NCBI GenBank assembly: GCA_037975125.1 | Contig: CM075853.1 | Coordinates: forward strand, 93,552,773-93,616,772 | Reading direction: 5' to 3' | DNA: 64,000 bases | Origin: Latrodectus hesperus | Taxonomy: Eukaryota; Arthropoda; Arachnida; Araneae; Theridiidae | Shown: piece after piece, positions 24,645-35,635 of the stretch | Layout of the letters: each line of letters opens with the position of its first letter | How positions within the stretch are numbered: position 1 is the first letter of the stretch | Notes under the pieces: model-generated | What the model saw: only the letters and a program-made list of their open reading frames with translations | Databases searched by the model: none | Told to the model about the DNA's origin: nothing | Position numbers and translations under genes: made by a program

Positions 24645-24735
24645 TGAGTGCTCTGGTTTTCAGTTCAGAAGTTTATAGATTTGATTCTCACTTTAGGAGT
24701 GGATATTTATTAAAAGCCTCTTTTGAAATTCGCTT
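24645..24735 (+). mobile_element. SINE-3 relic (tRNA-headed)
   Basis: GTGCTCTGGTTTTCAGTTCAG occupies the anticodon-arm region. It is followed by ATTTGATTCTCACTTTAGGA and GTGGATATTT, the SINE-3 B-box-to-body join shared with 16155-16260 and 38810-38875. The A box is poor. Decayed, not a tRNA gene. Confidence 0.45.
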
Positions 24736-24889
24736 TATACTATAGTCGGATGAGCCTTGAGTCCAGAAAGTGAACTTGGAGAACTGAGCAGAGCAAACTA
24801 TCGTAACTTAAAACGTGGAGTTTAGTTATAAAATGAAACTTACATTTGTGAAATAACTAAAGAAGAGAGCACCTACTCTCTGTGAAGTC

Positions 24890-24960
24890 TTAGGGGAAGG
24901 GAATTATGGGTCAAGGTTCATACCAAAGATTCCAGTCTGGGAAGGGATTTAGTCAAAAAA
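24890..24960 (+). promoter_or_regulatory. DR1-type nuclear-receptor word within short G-rich repeats
   Basis: GGGTCAAGGTTCA (24908-24920) is a direct repeat of nuclear-receptor half-sites spaced by one base (DR1: GGGTCA, A, GGTTCA). It is flanked by two GGGAAGGGA(A/T)TT words near 24894 and 24946. Such sites occur by chance, and no transcription start is evident. Confidence 0.2.
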
Positions 24961-25654
24961 ATTGGAGCTTAATTAAATTACCAAAAGCGAGATAAATTAC
25001 TAAAATTCATAAAAATTAGATATTTCTGAAACTAAAATGGTGTATTTTTATTCTGTTTTTTGTAATTCAATTTACGTTGAAAAATACTTCATAAAACACA
25101 AAATCTTTTAAATATGTTAAATTTTTATTTTTTAGAATAATCATTATTCGAATTATAACGATATTTCATATATTTGACCTTCTATTTCATTCTGATAATT
25201 ACATTTATAATGAAATATGCACTCTTTATAATAAATAAATCAGTTCAAAGTTAAAGGAAACTAAATATTTTTATTTGCTATATGTGCTAAAGTACTTTAC
25301 TTATCTTATAGTAAAGTTAACATTTAAAAAATTTTATTTGGTATAATAAAGTCTCATTCAGGAAATTGTTATTTATTATATTTAATAATGAGAAATTCGA
25401 AATTTTTACTTTATACAGTATTCTGTAAAGAAAATTGAGCAATTGAACTTTGAGTTTTCAGTTAATACACCAGATAATCTCTTTGTGTATCGATTGAAAT
25501 TAGTATCTACACATTTACTTTTACTTAAATTAAATAAAAAATTAATTAATTCTGCTCATTTCATTGATTTCAACCCATGTAGTTGTTCCCATCTCCTATC
25601 AGAGTTTACAATTCATTCTTAGTTTTCCTTTCATAAGAGAACTTAAATTCAAGG
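24961..25654. other. AT-rich DNA, nothing recognised
   Basis: No gene or repeat can be supported. Confidence 0.6.
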
Positions 25655-25990
25655 ATGAATACTTCTTGGAACATCTACAATACTGTGATGTCCAGCTTAT
25701 CTAAGAAAAGCAAAGAAAGTCAGTGTCATTCTGTGGGCAGACACCTGTTGCGTTGGTGATAGAGGTGATAGAGAGTTCAAGTTTGCTGTCCAACAATTAC
25801 TTTCGAGCATCCTTTACAGAATAGCCCCCGCAAATGATGGATCATTCAGGTGATCGCCTACCTGCCTCATTTGCATTTTTATACCGTCGCAACTGCGTTC
25901 CGAAAACAAATGAATCACGCTGACTTTATAAGGCGCTAGCGGAAGTTTGTTTTAATAATAAACGGGATTTTCACCGTTATCCGTATTTGT
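25655..25990. promoter_or_regulatory. Candidate regulatory module: E-boxes, octamer and TATA
   Basis: This unique GC-richer block contains CACCTG (25742-25747) and CAGGTG (25847-25852), the E-box in both orientations. It also has a perfect POU octamer ATTTGCAT (25869-25876) and a TATA-like TTTATAAGGC (25925-25934), all within about 190 bases. No repeat copy and no long frame were found. The combination is typical of developmental promoters or enhancers, but function cannot be shown from sequence alone. Confidence 0.3.
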
Positions 25991-26889
25991 TACATCCATA
26001 TTTTTCATACAGATGAAAAATTGCTCTTCCGTATTATTAGTTTTTAAGTTTAAAGTTGGACTGTTCTATCAATAAGCAATTCACTAAATGAAAATTTCAC
26101 GACATCACAGCAAAAATGAATTTCAGAAGTGTGTGTGTCCTTATTTACAAAATATTAATAATTTTCCAAACAAAAAATGACACTAGTATTTTTGTCAAAG
26201 TGCACCAAAATAAAATTTCTATCCTTGCAATTGATGTCTGAATATGATTGAAATTTTACCATTTTTTTCTTCTACAGTTCACATTTTATTTAATTCGCCA
26301 TGCTCTAGAAGCGATTCTTAGTTGAATACATATGGTATCCATTTTAAATAAAACATAAATTTTCAAGTGCTTAAAAGAAAACATAAGAATAATATTCCAT
26401 TAAAATTTTCTTATAATGAAATTATATTTCCACAAATAATAGCGGATAAATATCATAATTACTCAAGTGACAAATATTTTTCCCTTAAGAAGAAAATAAT
26501 ATAAAATATGAGAATAAGAAAATAAAATGATTTATATATAAATATTTCAATCAACTATGAACAAATTTACTTTGGTTGCAATAAGCTTGAAGTTGAAAGG
26601 GTTTTTCCAAGATTGATTTTATTTCTGTTAATTTACTAAAAATGTGTTTAAAATCAATTAAAGTGTGAGGAAATTATATGTATCGTATATAATCAGAAAA
26701 TATTAAAGATTTGTATAACACATTTCAATATTTTATAGATAAAAGTAAATTCTTTCTGAGATTTGTAAGCTCATCTTTTAACTTTTCAACAATTCTGACT
26801 TTTTCAAAGATTCTAGGACAACATTGATTCAACGTTTCTTTTCTATTTTAGGTAAAGCAGATATGTAATAAAGTAGACATGACTTTTCT
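25991..26889. other. AT-rich DNA, nothing recognised
   Basis: No gene or repeat can be supported. Confidence 0.6.
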
Positions 26890-27330
26890 TAGCCACACCT
26901 TATTTCATTTCTTTTATATGGCCATATAAGATGATACAAGTAGGTTTGTGCAGGGAAAGGAACTTCACTGTCCTCGGGCGATTTGATGTCCAGGATCTTT
27001 TAAGTTTCATCAGTTGAGTGGCTTTCCAGTGAACATGCGTAGGCAATTTTAATTGAAGTAACTCTTGAAGAGAGGAATAACTCTTCTGAAAGAACATCGC
27101 TGATTGGTCACGTGACCATGTTTTATTGAATGTAGACACCCTATTGATGAAGTGGTTGAAGTCTGCCGGTTCTCTGTCTGGTACTAGTTTGCAGTGCATA
27201 CTTAGACATTTTTAAATGGCAGACATTGCAAGAGGGAGAGTGCTGTTCAAGTTTATTGATTTTTTTTTCGTGCAGTTGTTCAAAAAAGAATTTTGAATAA
27301 TAATGATTCCTTGGAGAGAGATTTAACATC
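26890..27330 (-). other. GC-richer block with 99-codon minus frame and TGGTCACGTGACCA palindrome
   Basis: On the minus strand an ATG at 27199 opens 99 codons ending at 26900. It begins MHCKLVPDREPADFNHFINR, and another frame is open just upstream (27141-27332). The composition is balanced and looks plausible for protein, but I recognise no domain. The same DNA holds a perfect 14-base palindrome, TGGTCACGTGACCA (27105-27118), a CLEAR/USF-type E-box. On the minus strand it overlaps CCAAT, and ATATGGCCATATAAG lies at about 26914-26928. It may be a promoter, a host exon or a fragment of an unrecognised repeat. Confidence 0.3.
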
Positions 27331-27340
27331 ATGAAGAATT

Positions 27341-27970
27341 TACCATTTATAGTCTAAACATTATAATGGATTTAATTGTACAGTGACATTGCCAATAAAT
27401 TATGATATTTTACATTCCATTATATTTCTTTTCAATGTTATTTTATTTTTTAACTTCTGTGATTTTCCAATTTATAATGGGATTAATTTTACCAGCTAAA
27501 AAACTGAAATTTCTTTAATTAATTTTACACGATATAGTGAGTATCCGGAAAAATAAAAGCATTTTTGTGTATTTTTAGAGATGAGGAATTTTAACACAAA
27601 AACCTAGTATTATTACCATTCCGGGGAACATAGGTACTGAATCATATTCATTTGTCATGAGATAAAAGTCGCGTTGAAAACTACCAAGCGTCTATTCTGA
27701 CATAGGTACCTACAAAAAAGCAACGGTAAATACATCTCCCATTATTCATTAGTGTTTAAGATCGAACTATGGACAATCATCCCTAAAAATGCATGACTTT
27801 ACATAAAACCATAATAAGATTATTGCATAATATTTAATGTGTTTTTAAATAAATAAACCAAATGACTTTTCTTGGAAAACAAAAGTTTGATTTATACCGT
27901 CTTTGATTTATTATTAATCGGAAGCAATATTATGCTGCGTTTCCATGTGAATGAACTTATGTAAGCTGTT
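27341..27970. other. AT-rich DNA, nothing recognised
   Basis: No gene or repeat can be supported. Confidence 0.6.
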
Positions 27971-28159
<189 letters not shown>

Positions 28160-28780
28160 AACTCAATGTGCAGAATTTTTATTCTTAGTCACCCAAAATA
28201 CTGTTTTCATGGCTGTCGTCAGGGTTTTTTTTCTTTGAAAAATTGAGAATTGTTTCCGAGAAACGTGTTATGTTAATAGTCAAAATGTTCCATCAAAATT
28301 GTTCTAAATTTCACTTCTCAAGTGAATTTTCATAGAAATTCACTTAAAATCTTCGACAGATCTCATAGCATAACTTCTCATGCTGGTTCCCTTGATAAAG
28401 CCTATTACAATTCCATCTAAATATAAATTAATACATGCTATTTAACTTTTTAACAGAAGAAAAGTTTTCAAAAATAATGTACAATATTAAAAATTTTCTT
28501 TTTAAAAATATGATCAAGTCATTTTCACAAATATTTAAACGAAATTAAACTTCAACTTGAAATAAGATGTAACTCTAGACAAATAAAACCTACTACAAAA
28601 TCTTTTATGGTGTGAAATTCATAAATTATTCATATTTCCGAAAACAAACATAGCTTGAAGAAAATCGACAATTGTAATGTCAGTGTTTTTCGTATTTTAC
28701 CATAAGATAACAAATATATTTAGTAATGATACAACCTTAGGAAATAACCTTTCTAGAGGCTATATTTAAATCTAGAAAAA
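28160..28780. other. AT-rich DNA with a small inverted repeat
   Basis: An imperfect hairpin, AAGTGAATTTT and GAAATTCACTT, lies at about 28320-28346. No gene is recognised. Confidence 0.5.
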
Positions 28781-29000
28781 TAGAAAATGTCCGGTGCCAC
28801 AGATTCAAAATATTTCTTCTCATGAATATACAAGATTGGCTGTGTCAAACAAAGCTCACCATGCTACTTGATTAGAGAACAAATGATATCCACGGGTAGA
28901 GGTCGTGAACTTCTGATGCCCGAGCCAAAGGTTGTTAGGGAAGGCGTAGGGAATTAGATATATTTATAGATTCACCTGTCCCTACCCGATCCTTCTCTTG
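28781..29000. other. GC-richer patch, unassigned
   Basis: Contains CGTAGGGA and its complement TCCCTAC about 40 bases apart, and an AGGTCGTGAACTT stretch resembling paired hormone-receptor half-sites. No frame or repeat is recognised. Confidence 0.25.
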
Positions 29001-29732
29001 ATAAGTAAACAAAAACACTTTCACTTTTTATTCTTTTTAAAGGAAGCTAAATAAGTAATTGGCATAATCCATTTAAGTTAGAAAACTTTTTATAGCCTTC
29101 TTAAAATTCACTACCACGTACAAGATTAGAATGTAAAGTATTTCAAAATAACATAATCGAAGATTACTATTAATACAATTATTTATTTATTTATATTTTG
29201 ATGATAAAGTCAAGCAGAATTGAAGTCATTATATCAAATGGTTGGTAATATTAAAAGTATATGGTCCACTGAAAAGTCGTAATAGAACTGAAAATAATTA
29301 AAGAAGGAGCAATAGATACATATGTATTAAAATTAATTTGATTTCAAAAATGGAGGCCATGACTGTCTGGAGGAGAAAAATATCATTATGAGTCCTATTA
29401 TAAATTTTTTTTTAGAATCAATATACGTTGGTTGTGTGTTGTGAAGTTTTCAAGAAAATACCATCACAAGATACCATCACAAGTGTTGACTACATTACTT
29501 GGTCGTGGTTCATGATATTTCAATTGGCTATATTTTTGAATCGGTGGATGTAAGCAGCAGAAAATATATTGTAACAACCTAATCTCCAAAAATAATGTTT
29601 TTATTGATTCCTTATTTCGAATAAAAATAACAAATTTACATCCCCAGGCTTATATACTACTGTATAAGAACTTATAATACACTATTTAATATTTTTTATC
29701 TGTAATCATATATTATATACTAAGGAATTTTT
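29001..29732. other. AT-rich DNA, nothing recognised
   Basis: A 13-base direct repeat, ATACCATCACAAG, occurs twice in tandem near 29458-29484. Nothing else can be supported. Confidence 0.55.
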
Positions 29733-29997
29733 GCCTCAGATGCCGTATAATCCAGAATGCCAAATTCTGAATTTTTTTTTTTTTGGAGATGAAGAGATGT
29801 TGCTAAGATGACGTATTGTGACATGCGGGGTGACATAAATACTAAGGTTGCTAAAATGAAAATTCGACATAATTCTTGTAGGTCTCCATATCTATGACGT
29901 AATAAAACCAGGTTGCCAGATAGATAAGAAAATCCCCCCCCCAAAAAAAGTTATTTAACTCAGAATTTGGCATTCTAGATTATACGGCATCTGTGCC
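29733..29997. mobile_element. MITE copy 2, with probable 8-bp target duplication
   Basis: The left end GCCTCAGATGCC (29733-29744) and right end GGCATCTGTGCC (29986-29997) are inverted copies. The inverted match runs on through CGTATAATCCAGAATGCC and AAATTCTGAA. The flanks read GAATTTTT on the left and GAATTTTA on the right, fitting an 8-bp target duplication with one change. The interior keeps GATGACGTATTGTGAC, CTATGACGTAATAAAACC and CAGGTTGCCAGATA, shared with the other copies. No coding capacity. A T-run and a C-run inside look like slippage expansions. Confidence 0.88.
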
Positions 29998-30609
29998 GAA
30001 TTTTACTGGTGTGTTTGAAATATATAACAAAATATATCTTTAATTAAAATAAGTATAGTTGACACCACTTATTAATATTTACGAAAACGTTCAATGTATG
30101 CATGAATACAGATTGTATCCACATTGTCAATTCATGAAATTACAATATGTTAAAAGATGTCCTTATTGTTCTTTCGGTATTTTTACATAAAGCCATCAAA
30201 ATTTAAACCAATGAAATTAAGCGTATATTGTACCGTAGGAAGGAAATTGAATATTTGTAATAATTATTTGGAATATCTGTATTTTTAAGGTGAATCTGTG
30301 AAGTTTCGGTGTATATTCTATGAAATGCTTTTCAATACGCTGGAAGTGAATTTCAAGTTTGATTATCAGTTGCATTTTTCAGATTATCTGTTAGGCATGG
30401 TTTTCATGAACTCTACTATGAGTGAAACAGTAAAATTAAAAATAATCAGTTTTTTTTAAAGAAAATAAGATGGCTTTCCGAAGAATAATTGACAACAATG
30501 GAATCAGTGAGTTTTGTGTGACCGCTTACATGATAACGACTTAACATAAAACAACGTTTCAATATTGTTTTATCCGAAAAATATTGTTGCGAGTCAATCT
30601 CAAGAACCA
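29998..30609. other. AT-rich DNA, nothing recognised
   Basis: No gene or repeat can be supported. Confidence 0.55.
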
Positions 30610-31025
30610 TATTTCGTCTTTAGCGACGACAGCCTTTGGGTGAGCCCTGGCCTCCAAAAGAATTTTGCACCTGGCCTTTCTATTTTTGGCCATGGTCTTC
30701 CACTCTTAAAATGTTGAGACTCCTTTCTAGGCAGTCAGCCCACCTAAGATTCAGTTGGCCCCTAGCTCTCTTTCCAGGGCCTGGTCAAAATTAAATTCTG
30801 TGTTGAATGTTCTTTTTCATTCCAATAACATGATCAGCCCATTTAATTCATTGGATATTCATGCATTTGATGATATCGGATTCTCTGAAGGCAAAAGAAC
30901 TCTGAATTCGAACGTCTGTGCCATAAGCCATCAACTTATATATCTCTAAAATAGCTCTCAGTATCCGTCCCTCAGACTCCAAGAGTATTTTTCACGTCAT
31001 TGTTCAAGTTTCTGATGAGTATATA
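30610..31025 (-). pseudogene. Non-LTR retrotransposon ORF2 C-terminal region, relic
   Basis: Minus-strand translation with frame changes gives IKWADHVIGM, then GPGKRARGQLNLRWADC and LERSLNILRVEDHG, ending in QNSFGGQGSPKG. This is the classic post-reverse-transcriptase tail of CR1/L2/RTE-type LINEs: (R)xxWxGHVxRM … GxRxRGRPxxRWxDCVExDLxxL … W … A. Expected residues are altered (Gly to Asp in the GHV word, RGRP to RGQL) and in-frame stops break the frame, so it is inactive. Upstream codons (…AILEIYKLMAYGTDVR) fit the preceding segment. Only the 3' end is present, as in 5'-truncated LINE copies. Clade cannot be fixed without the polymerase core. Confidence 0.78.
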
Positions 31026-31040
31026 AGTATAGTTTTAGGT

Positions 31041-31056
31041 TTGTGTGTGTGTGCGT
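31041..31056. repeat. Short (GT)n tract
   Basis: TTGTGTGTGTGTGCGTG is a minor simple repeat immediately beyond the LINE relic. Confidence 0.8.
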
Positions 31057-32205
31057 GAATAAAACATTTATAAATTAATAACTTAGTCTTCCATATAATT
31101 AGGTTTTATTTTAGGGATTTCTTTAATCAATAAAAACATCTGTAGTCAGCATTGAATTTCAAATGTGATGTGTGTGTGTTGTTATTAATGTTAACCTCTG
31201 AGCCTAGATGTATAAAATTATCAACTGTTTCAAATTTATGTGTACAAATTTGCAGATGGGTAATAGGGTTTATTACATTAATGCACAAGAAACATTAACC
31301 ATAAAAAAATGATGTAGAACTCTACTATTCTACATTTTTAGTGCATGAAGAAAATCAAATAACAAAAATTAATTTATTAATAAAACTATTATAAAAGCAA
31401 ATAAATGAGTAAAAAATATTAAAGTTAGAATTAGTTGAATTTTTAGGACATTCTATATGAAACACAATTCATTTCTTCATGTATTTATATTTCCTGAAAA
31501 CATATAATTCTATGTTTATTCTATTATCATGATTTATTGAGTTTTATGTCTAAAATATATTTCGAGCTAAAATCATGAGCCGCAAATGTTTATTTACATT
31601 CATTAAGAACTCTGCTATAGGGTGTTAGGGTTAATCCTTTTAGCAGCTAAAAAGATCCGATATATGAGGATTGCATTTAAAAAGTACTCTATAGATTGTC
31701 ATAAAATGCTGCTTATGGTGTGTATTAAATATCCAGATATCTGTATAAAAGGTTTCTGTAATTTATTTTGACTTTTGAACTTGTTTCATAACAAAATTAA
31801 CCTAAGTGTAATACAGTTAAAGTTGCATATTCAGTCCTTAATAGAAGTTAAATTTCGTAAGCTGATAATTAAATTATTAAATATCGTTCCTAATGTGACA
31901 ACTAATAAAAAAATCATTTCCGAGATTATTTTAAAATAAAAATAATCTGACAATAAAAATTCCTGATAAAGTTTCATTCGGTAGTTAAAATATTATTACT
32001 GAAACTCATTTTGTTCTATACTGTTATGCATCAAAAAACATCTTTTTAAATTATATTTCTTTTTTTTGTTTATTTTAACTATATACCTTATCTATAATTT
32101 AATTCTACGCAGCAGCAGATGAAGAATTATGTATACGAAAACCATAATTTTATAAATTAAACAATAACAGCTGTTTTTATTAAGCGATTTATATGTGTTC
32201 CTAAT
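31057..32205. other. AT-rich DNA, nothing recognised
   Basis: No gene or repeat can be supported. Confidence 0.6.
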
Positions 32206-32460
32206 ACAATTTCCTGGACTTGCGTGCTTACAAAATACCGGAAATAAAAACCAGAGCTGTCAAATTCGTGGTACCCAGGAGTAAGATTTATTGATTCAAT
32301 TTAACGAAGGTGTCGAACCGAACAATCATGCGATATCAGAATTTCAAATTCGACTCCATCGTGAATTGCACTTTCTCAGTCCAGTTCTAATTTATTTCGA
32401 AGCATGGCAGTTGATTCGTTTTGTTTCGCATAATTTAATAACAAAACGTTCATATGAACT
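32206..32460. other. Slightly GC-richer unique patch
   Basis: Composition is more balanced than the flanks, with CGTGGTACCCAGG and GGTGTCGAACCGAAC stretches. No frame or shared repeat is recognised. A possible conserved noncoding element by composition only. Confidence 0.2.
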
Positions 32461-34084
32461 AGAAAAATAGTGATGGAATTTAAAGCAGGATATGACGGTT
32501 TTTTACTTTCACTGCTATTATTTAAAAATGATGTATCACTGATATGAGTTGTTTATTAGAATAAAGTTTCTCTGCCAAGCGGATGCAAAACTAAAAATGG
32601 CGTCTGTTCTAATTATTCTCATCTTCAAGGCGTTCGAATTCATTACGGCTGTTTTCTAACTGTGTCCGTGATTAATATTCAAGGAAAATCAACATACTGA
32701 ACGAAAAGGCTGATATTAGTGTAATTAAAAATGATTATTTTCTACATTTGAGCAATTATTTCCGTCTTCTATGATAGAAATTCTCATTCTAAGTTTCTTT
32801 TATTTAATCCTTATTATGTGTACATTATAAGGAAAACTTAAGCACATTCAGCTTCTTAAAACAAATTCCTTAATAAGATAATAGTGAGGTCGAGAAACTA
32901 ATATGTCGACATGAAAAAAACATGATCTAGTAAAAGAAAAATCTAATTTTTCCTTTTTTTAAAACAATAACATTTTTAATTTTATAAAAATGTTATTAAA
33001 ATATACAATTTCTACTTTTACCAACCGTTTAAAAAATTATAAAATATTTGATTATTTTGACTTCTTGAATGATTCTGTCTTCGAATCATTATTTTGATTG
33101 CTTATTCATTTTGATGGCAAGTAAAATTATCTAGATATAGTGATAAGAAATATTAAATCCAGTTTCTCTGAACGGTATTTCAAGGCTGGGATCCTCTTTT
33201 GTACATTGACTTATTTTAAATAATCACTTTTAGAATGTGAGTAACATATTAAACCTTGAGATTTTTTTATATAATGATAATATATAAAGATAGTATATAA
33301 AAATTGCATTTATATATAGTTTGATCTTTTTTACGTCCTACATATACTAAATATCTAATGTCGAAATTTATTTTAATAACAATTTGGTCATTTTACGATT
33401 GAATGAGCTACTTTTAAAAAGAACAAACCTGAATTAGGAAACCCTAAGGGAAGGAATTTACCAAATCAGTGCCCTTTTTTTTCTTGTTAATAAGCCAAAA
33501 ATTAAAAGCGTTATTTTTGCTTTTTATTCCTTTGGCGAGGTTAGGGCCTTAAGCAACTGCCAAGATTGCAAACAGTGATTTTCTTCCTCAAAACGGACAA
33601 TTTTTATGTAATATTCATTGAAAGTATTTTTTATAATATTTTGCAACCATGTGAAAAGTGTATTTGGGTTTTTCATTTATAAATGAACTGGATAGTTAAG
33701 TTAAAAGCCGGAAATGACCTTGTCAACGACTGACGCCCAATGCGCTAGAGGCAGAAACATTTTTTAAGCATCAATGTTTTAAGTACATTTATCTAATCAA
33801 TTCATTTCTTTTTGCATCAATTGGGTAACTATTATAAGAATGTAGAATCGAAGGCGAACTACTTATGGATATTAGTTGTTGACTGAACTAAAGCATCAAA
33901 AGTGCCTTCTAAAAAATAATAAATAACATATACATATAATGTAATGAATCAAGTTGCATTTAAATTAACTTTTAAAGCATTAATTCAATATATGAGATAA
34001 ATCTCTACTCTATTATATCATATATTATATGAGCATTATATCATTTTCAAATGATAAGAGAATATTCTATATTAATAATTAATA
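32461..34084. other. AT-rich DNA, nothing recognised
   Basis: No gene or repeat can be supported. A less AT-rich stretch near 33530-33600 is not assignable. Confidence 0.55.
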
Positions 34085-34880
34085 CCAATACAATAGGACC
34101 TCTTTAATCCTGATTAATAGGGGATCCATTTTGTCCGAATTCATAAAAGTAAGGATTAAACAAAATAACCTATAAATTGAATCAAAGTACATAAACAAAC
34201 TGCACAGTAAAAATAAAAAAGTACATAGTAAAAGAACATAGTAAAAATTGTATTCTGAATTCAAAAGATATGAAATGTAAAACAGCATAAGAGACAATTA
34301 AATATAGTATGCACTTACATTATTTCACATATAATAAATAACGGGTGAAAAATTTCTTTTAACATGTTGGTCCAGGATCATTTATGCTAACCATACTAGT
34401 TAGTGAAAATGAGCCTGGTTAGTGACTAGTTAGTGAATCAATTAACTTGACACTGGTTGGAAGAAACTACTGATCGTTTGTTGGCTTGCTTTAGTGGTCA
34501 TTTCTGAACAATTAACTATTAGGGATACCTGAACAATTAACTATCAGAAATGTTCGTAATATCTTGATATGACTTCATTGCTGCTGTCTTCGATGTATTT
34601 TATCACAAAATGTAAGGGATCTTTAATCTCACTTTGGCTTAAGGCTATCGTCTTCATCCCGTTCAAATATCTCTGCTGTGGTCACACTGTCAATAATCTC
34701 TCTTTTTTGTTAAATTAAGATATATATTTAGACTGTGTGGATCATCTTCATCTGCATCTAACCGCAAATCTCTATGCCTTCGAAAATCACATCAATGTCT
34801 CCACCTTTGGGTATGGTGATGTAAAAAATCATCAGTTTCAAAATCAGCTGTCCCTCGTTCTTTCTCCATAGTCAATAAAT
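34085..34880 (-). pseudogene. Pogo/Tigger-like DNA transposon relic (3' part, transposase C-terminus)
   Basis: The end at 34089 reads TACAATAGGACCTCTTTAAT on the plus strand, close to the TA-flanked CAGTAGAACCTCTNTTATCC-type terminus of pogo/Tigger elements. It continues with the typical TTTTGTCCGAATTC and AGGATTAAAC words. On the minus strand, frames near 34660-34560 give TTAEIFERDEDDS and, after a frameshift, SEIKDPLHFVIKYIEDSS, resembling the acidic tail and 'SEALxALxxxxxYIE' block of Tigger transposases. A final segment, ASQQTISSFFQPVSS, ends at a stop at 34442-34444. It has the QxxIxxFF form of a PCNA-binding box, known from pogo transposase. A stop and frameshifts interrupt it. The catalytic DDE core and other terminus were not found. 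Confidence 0.72.
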
Positions 34881-35398
34881 TTACGGGTTACATATTTATG
34901 TATATACATATAATAGCAATGTATATATAACTGGCTATTCAGATTAAGCAAAGTCCTATTTTACAAGGTTTGGAATAATGAGATTTTACAGTACATTAAA
35001 TATTATTATAGTTTTAGAGCCTTAAAGCTGAATGCACACAAAGCAATATGCACACATACATAAATTTATTATATATATGCATACATATTCTATTCCCATT
35101 AATAGATAAGGGATTTATTTATAAGGATAAGATACAGTGTTGAAATCATTATCTTATTGTATATTATATGATAAGAAGGACATATATTTTCTTATGAAGA
35201 GTATTGGTTTTGTACAGCTTATTAAGTATAAATATATAGCCCTTTAATTAATACTTTAAACAAAAATTTAGCACATATTATTGTACTTTGCTCATGCACT
35301 AAATTGAGTTTCCGTTGAATTAATGAAGAACATGAAAATTTAACCCTGAACTAAAATTTCTCAGGTAATATCATTTTGGTAAATACAATAAAATAGGC
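34881..35398. other. AT-rich DNA, nothing recognised
   Basis: May hold further decayed transposon sequence upstream of the pogo-like relic. No motif proves it. Confidence 0.5.
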
Positions 35399-35635
35399 TT
35401 AATGTGGTCTGATAGTAGGATCACATTTTTCAGCATGGAAAGTCCTCGACTTGATTTCAACTATTGTTAAAAAACCAAGGAAGACAGATGCTGCAATTTC
35501 TGCGTGCACATTCTGTCTCCATGAGTAATTGTAAGTTTTTAAGGTTTCCATTGAAAAAAAAACCCTTCCAAATAACAAAACAAACTGGAGGCTAAAAAGC
35601 ACTCTACAACAACTTTCAACTGTTAAGATGTTCAC
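35399..35635 (-). CDS. Unidentified open frame, ~78 codons, no ATG
   Basis: A minus-strand frame runs from a GTG at 35635 to a stop at 35399. It contains a hydrophobic stretch (VLFSLQFVLLFGRVFF) followed by a more polar part (YSWRQNVHAEIAASVFLGF). The DNA is GC-richer than its flanks. No family is recognised, no ATG start is present and no splice structure is obvious. It could be an exon, a fragment of a mobile element or a chance frame. Confidence 0.15.
   Translation of the reverse strand: MNILTVESCCRVLFSLQFVLLFGRVFFSMETLKTYNYSWRQNVHAEIAASVFLGFLTIVEIKSRTFHAEKCDPTIRPH

Noticed and set aside
29720..29944. 74-codon minus-strand frame
   Set aside because: It lies within MITE copy 2. The related 99-codon frame in copy 1 differs by shifts, and the family is non-coding.
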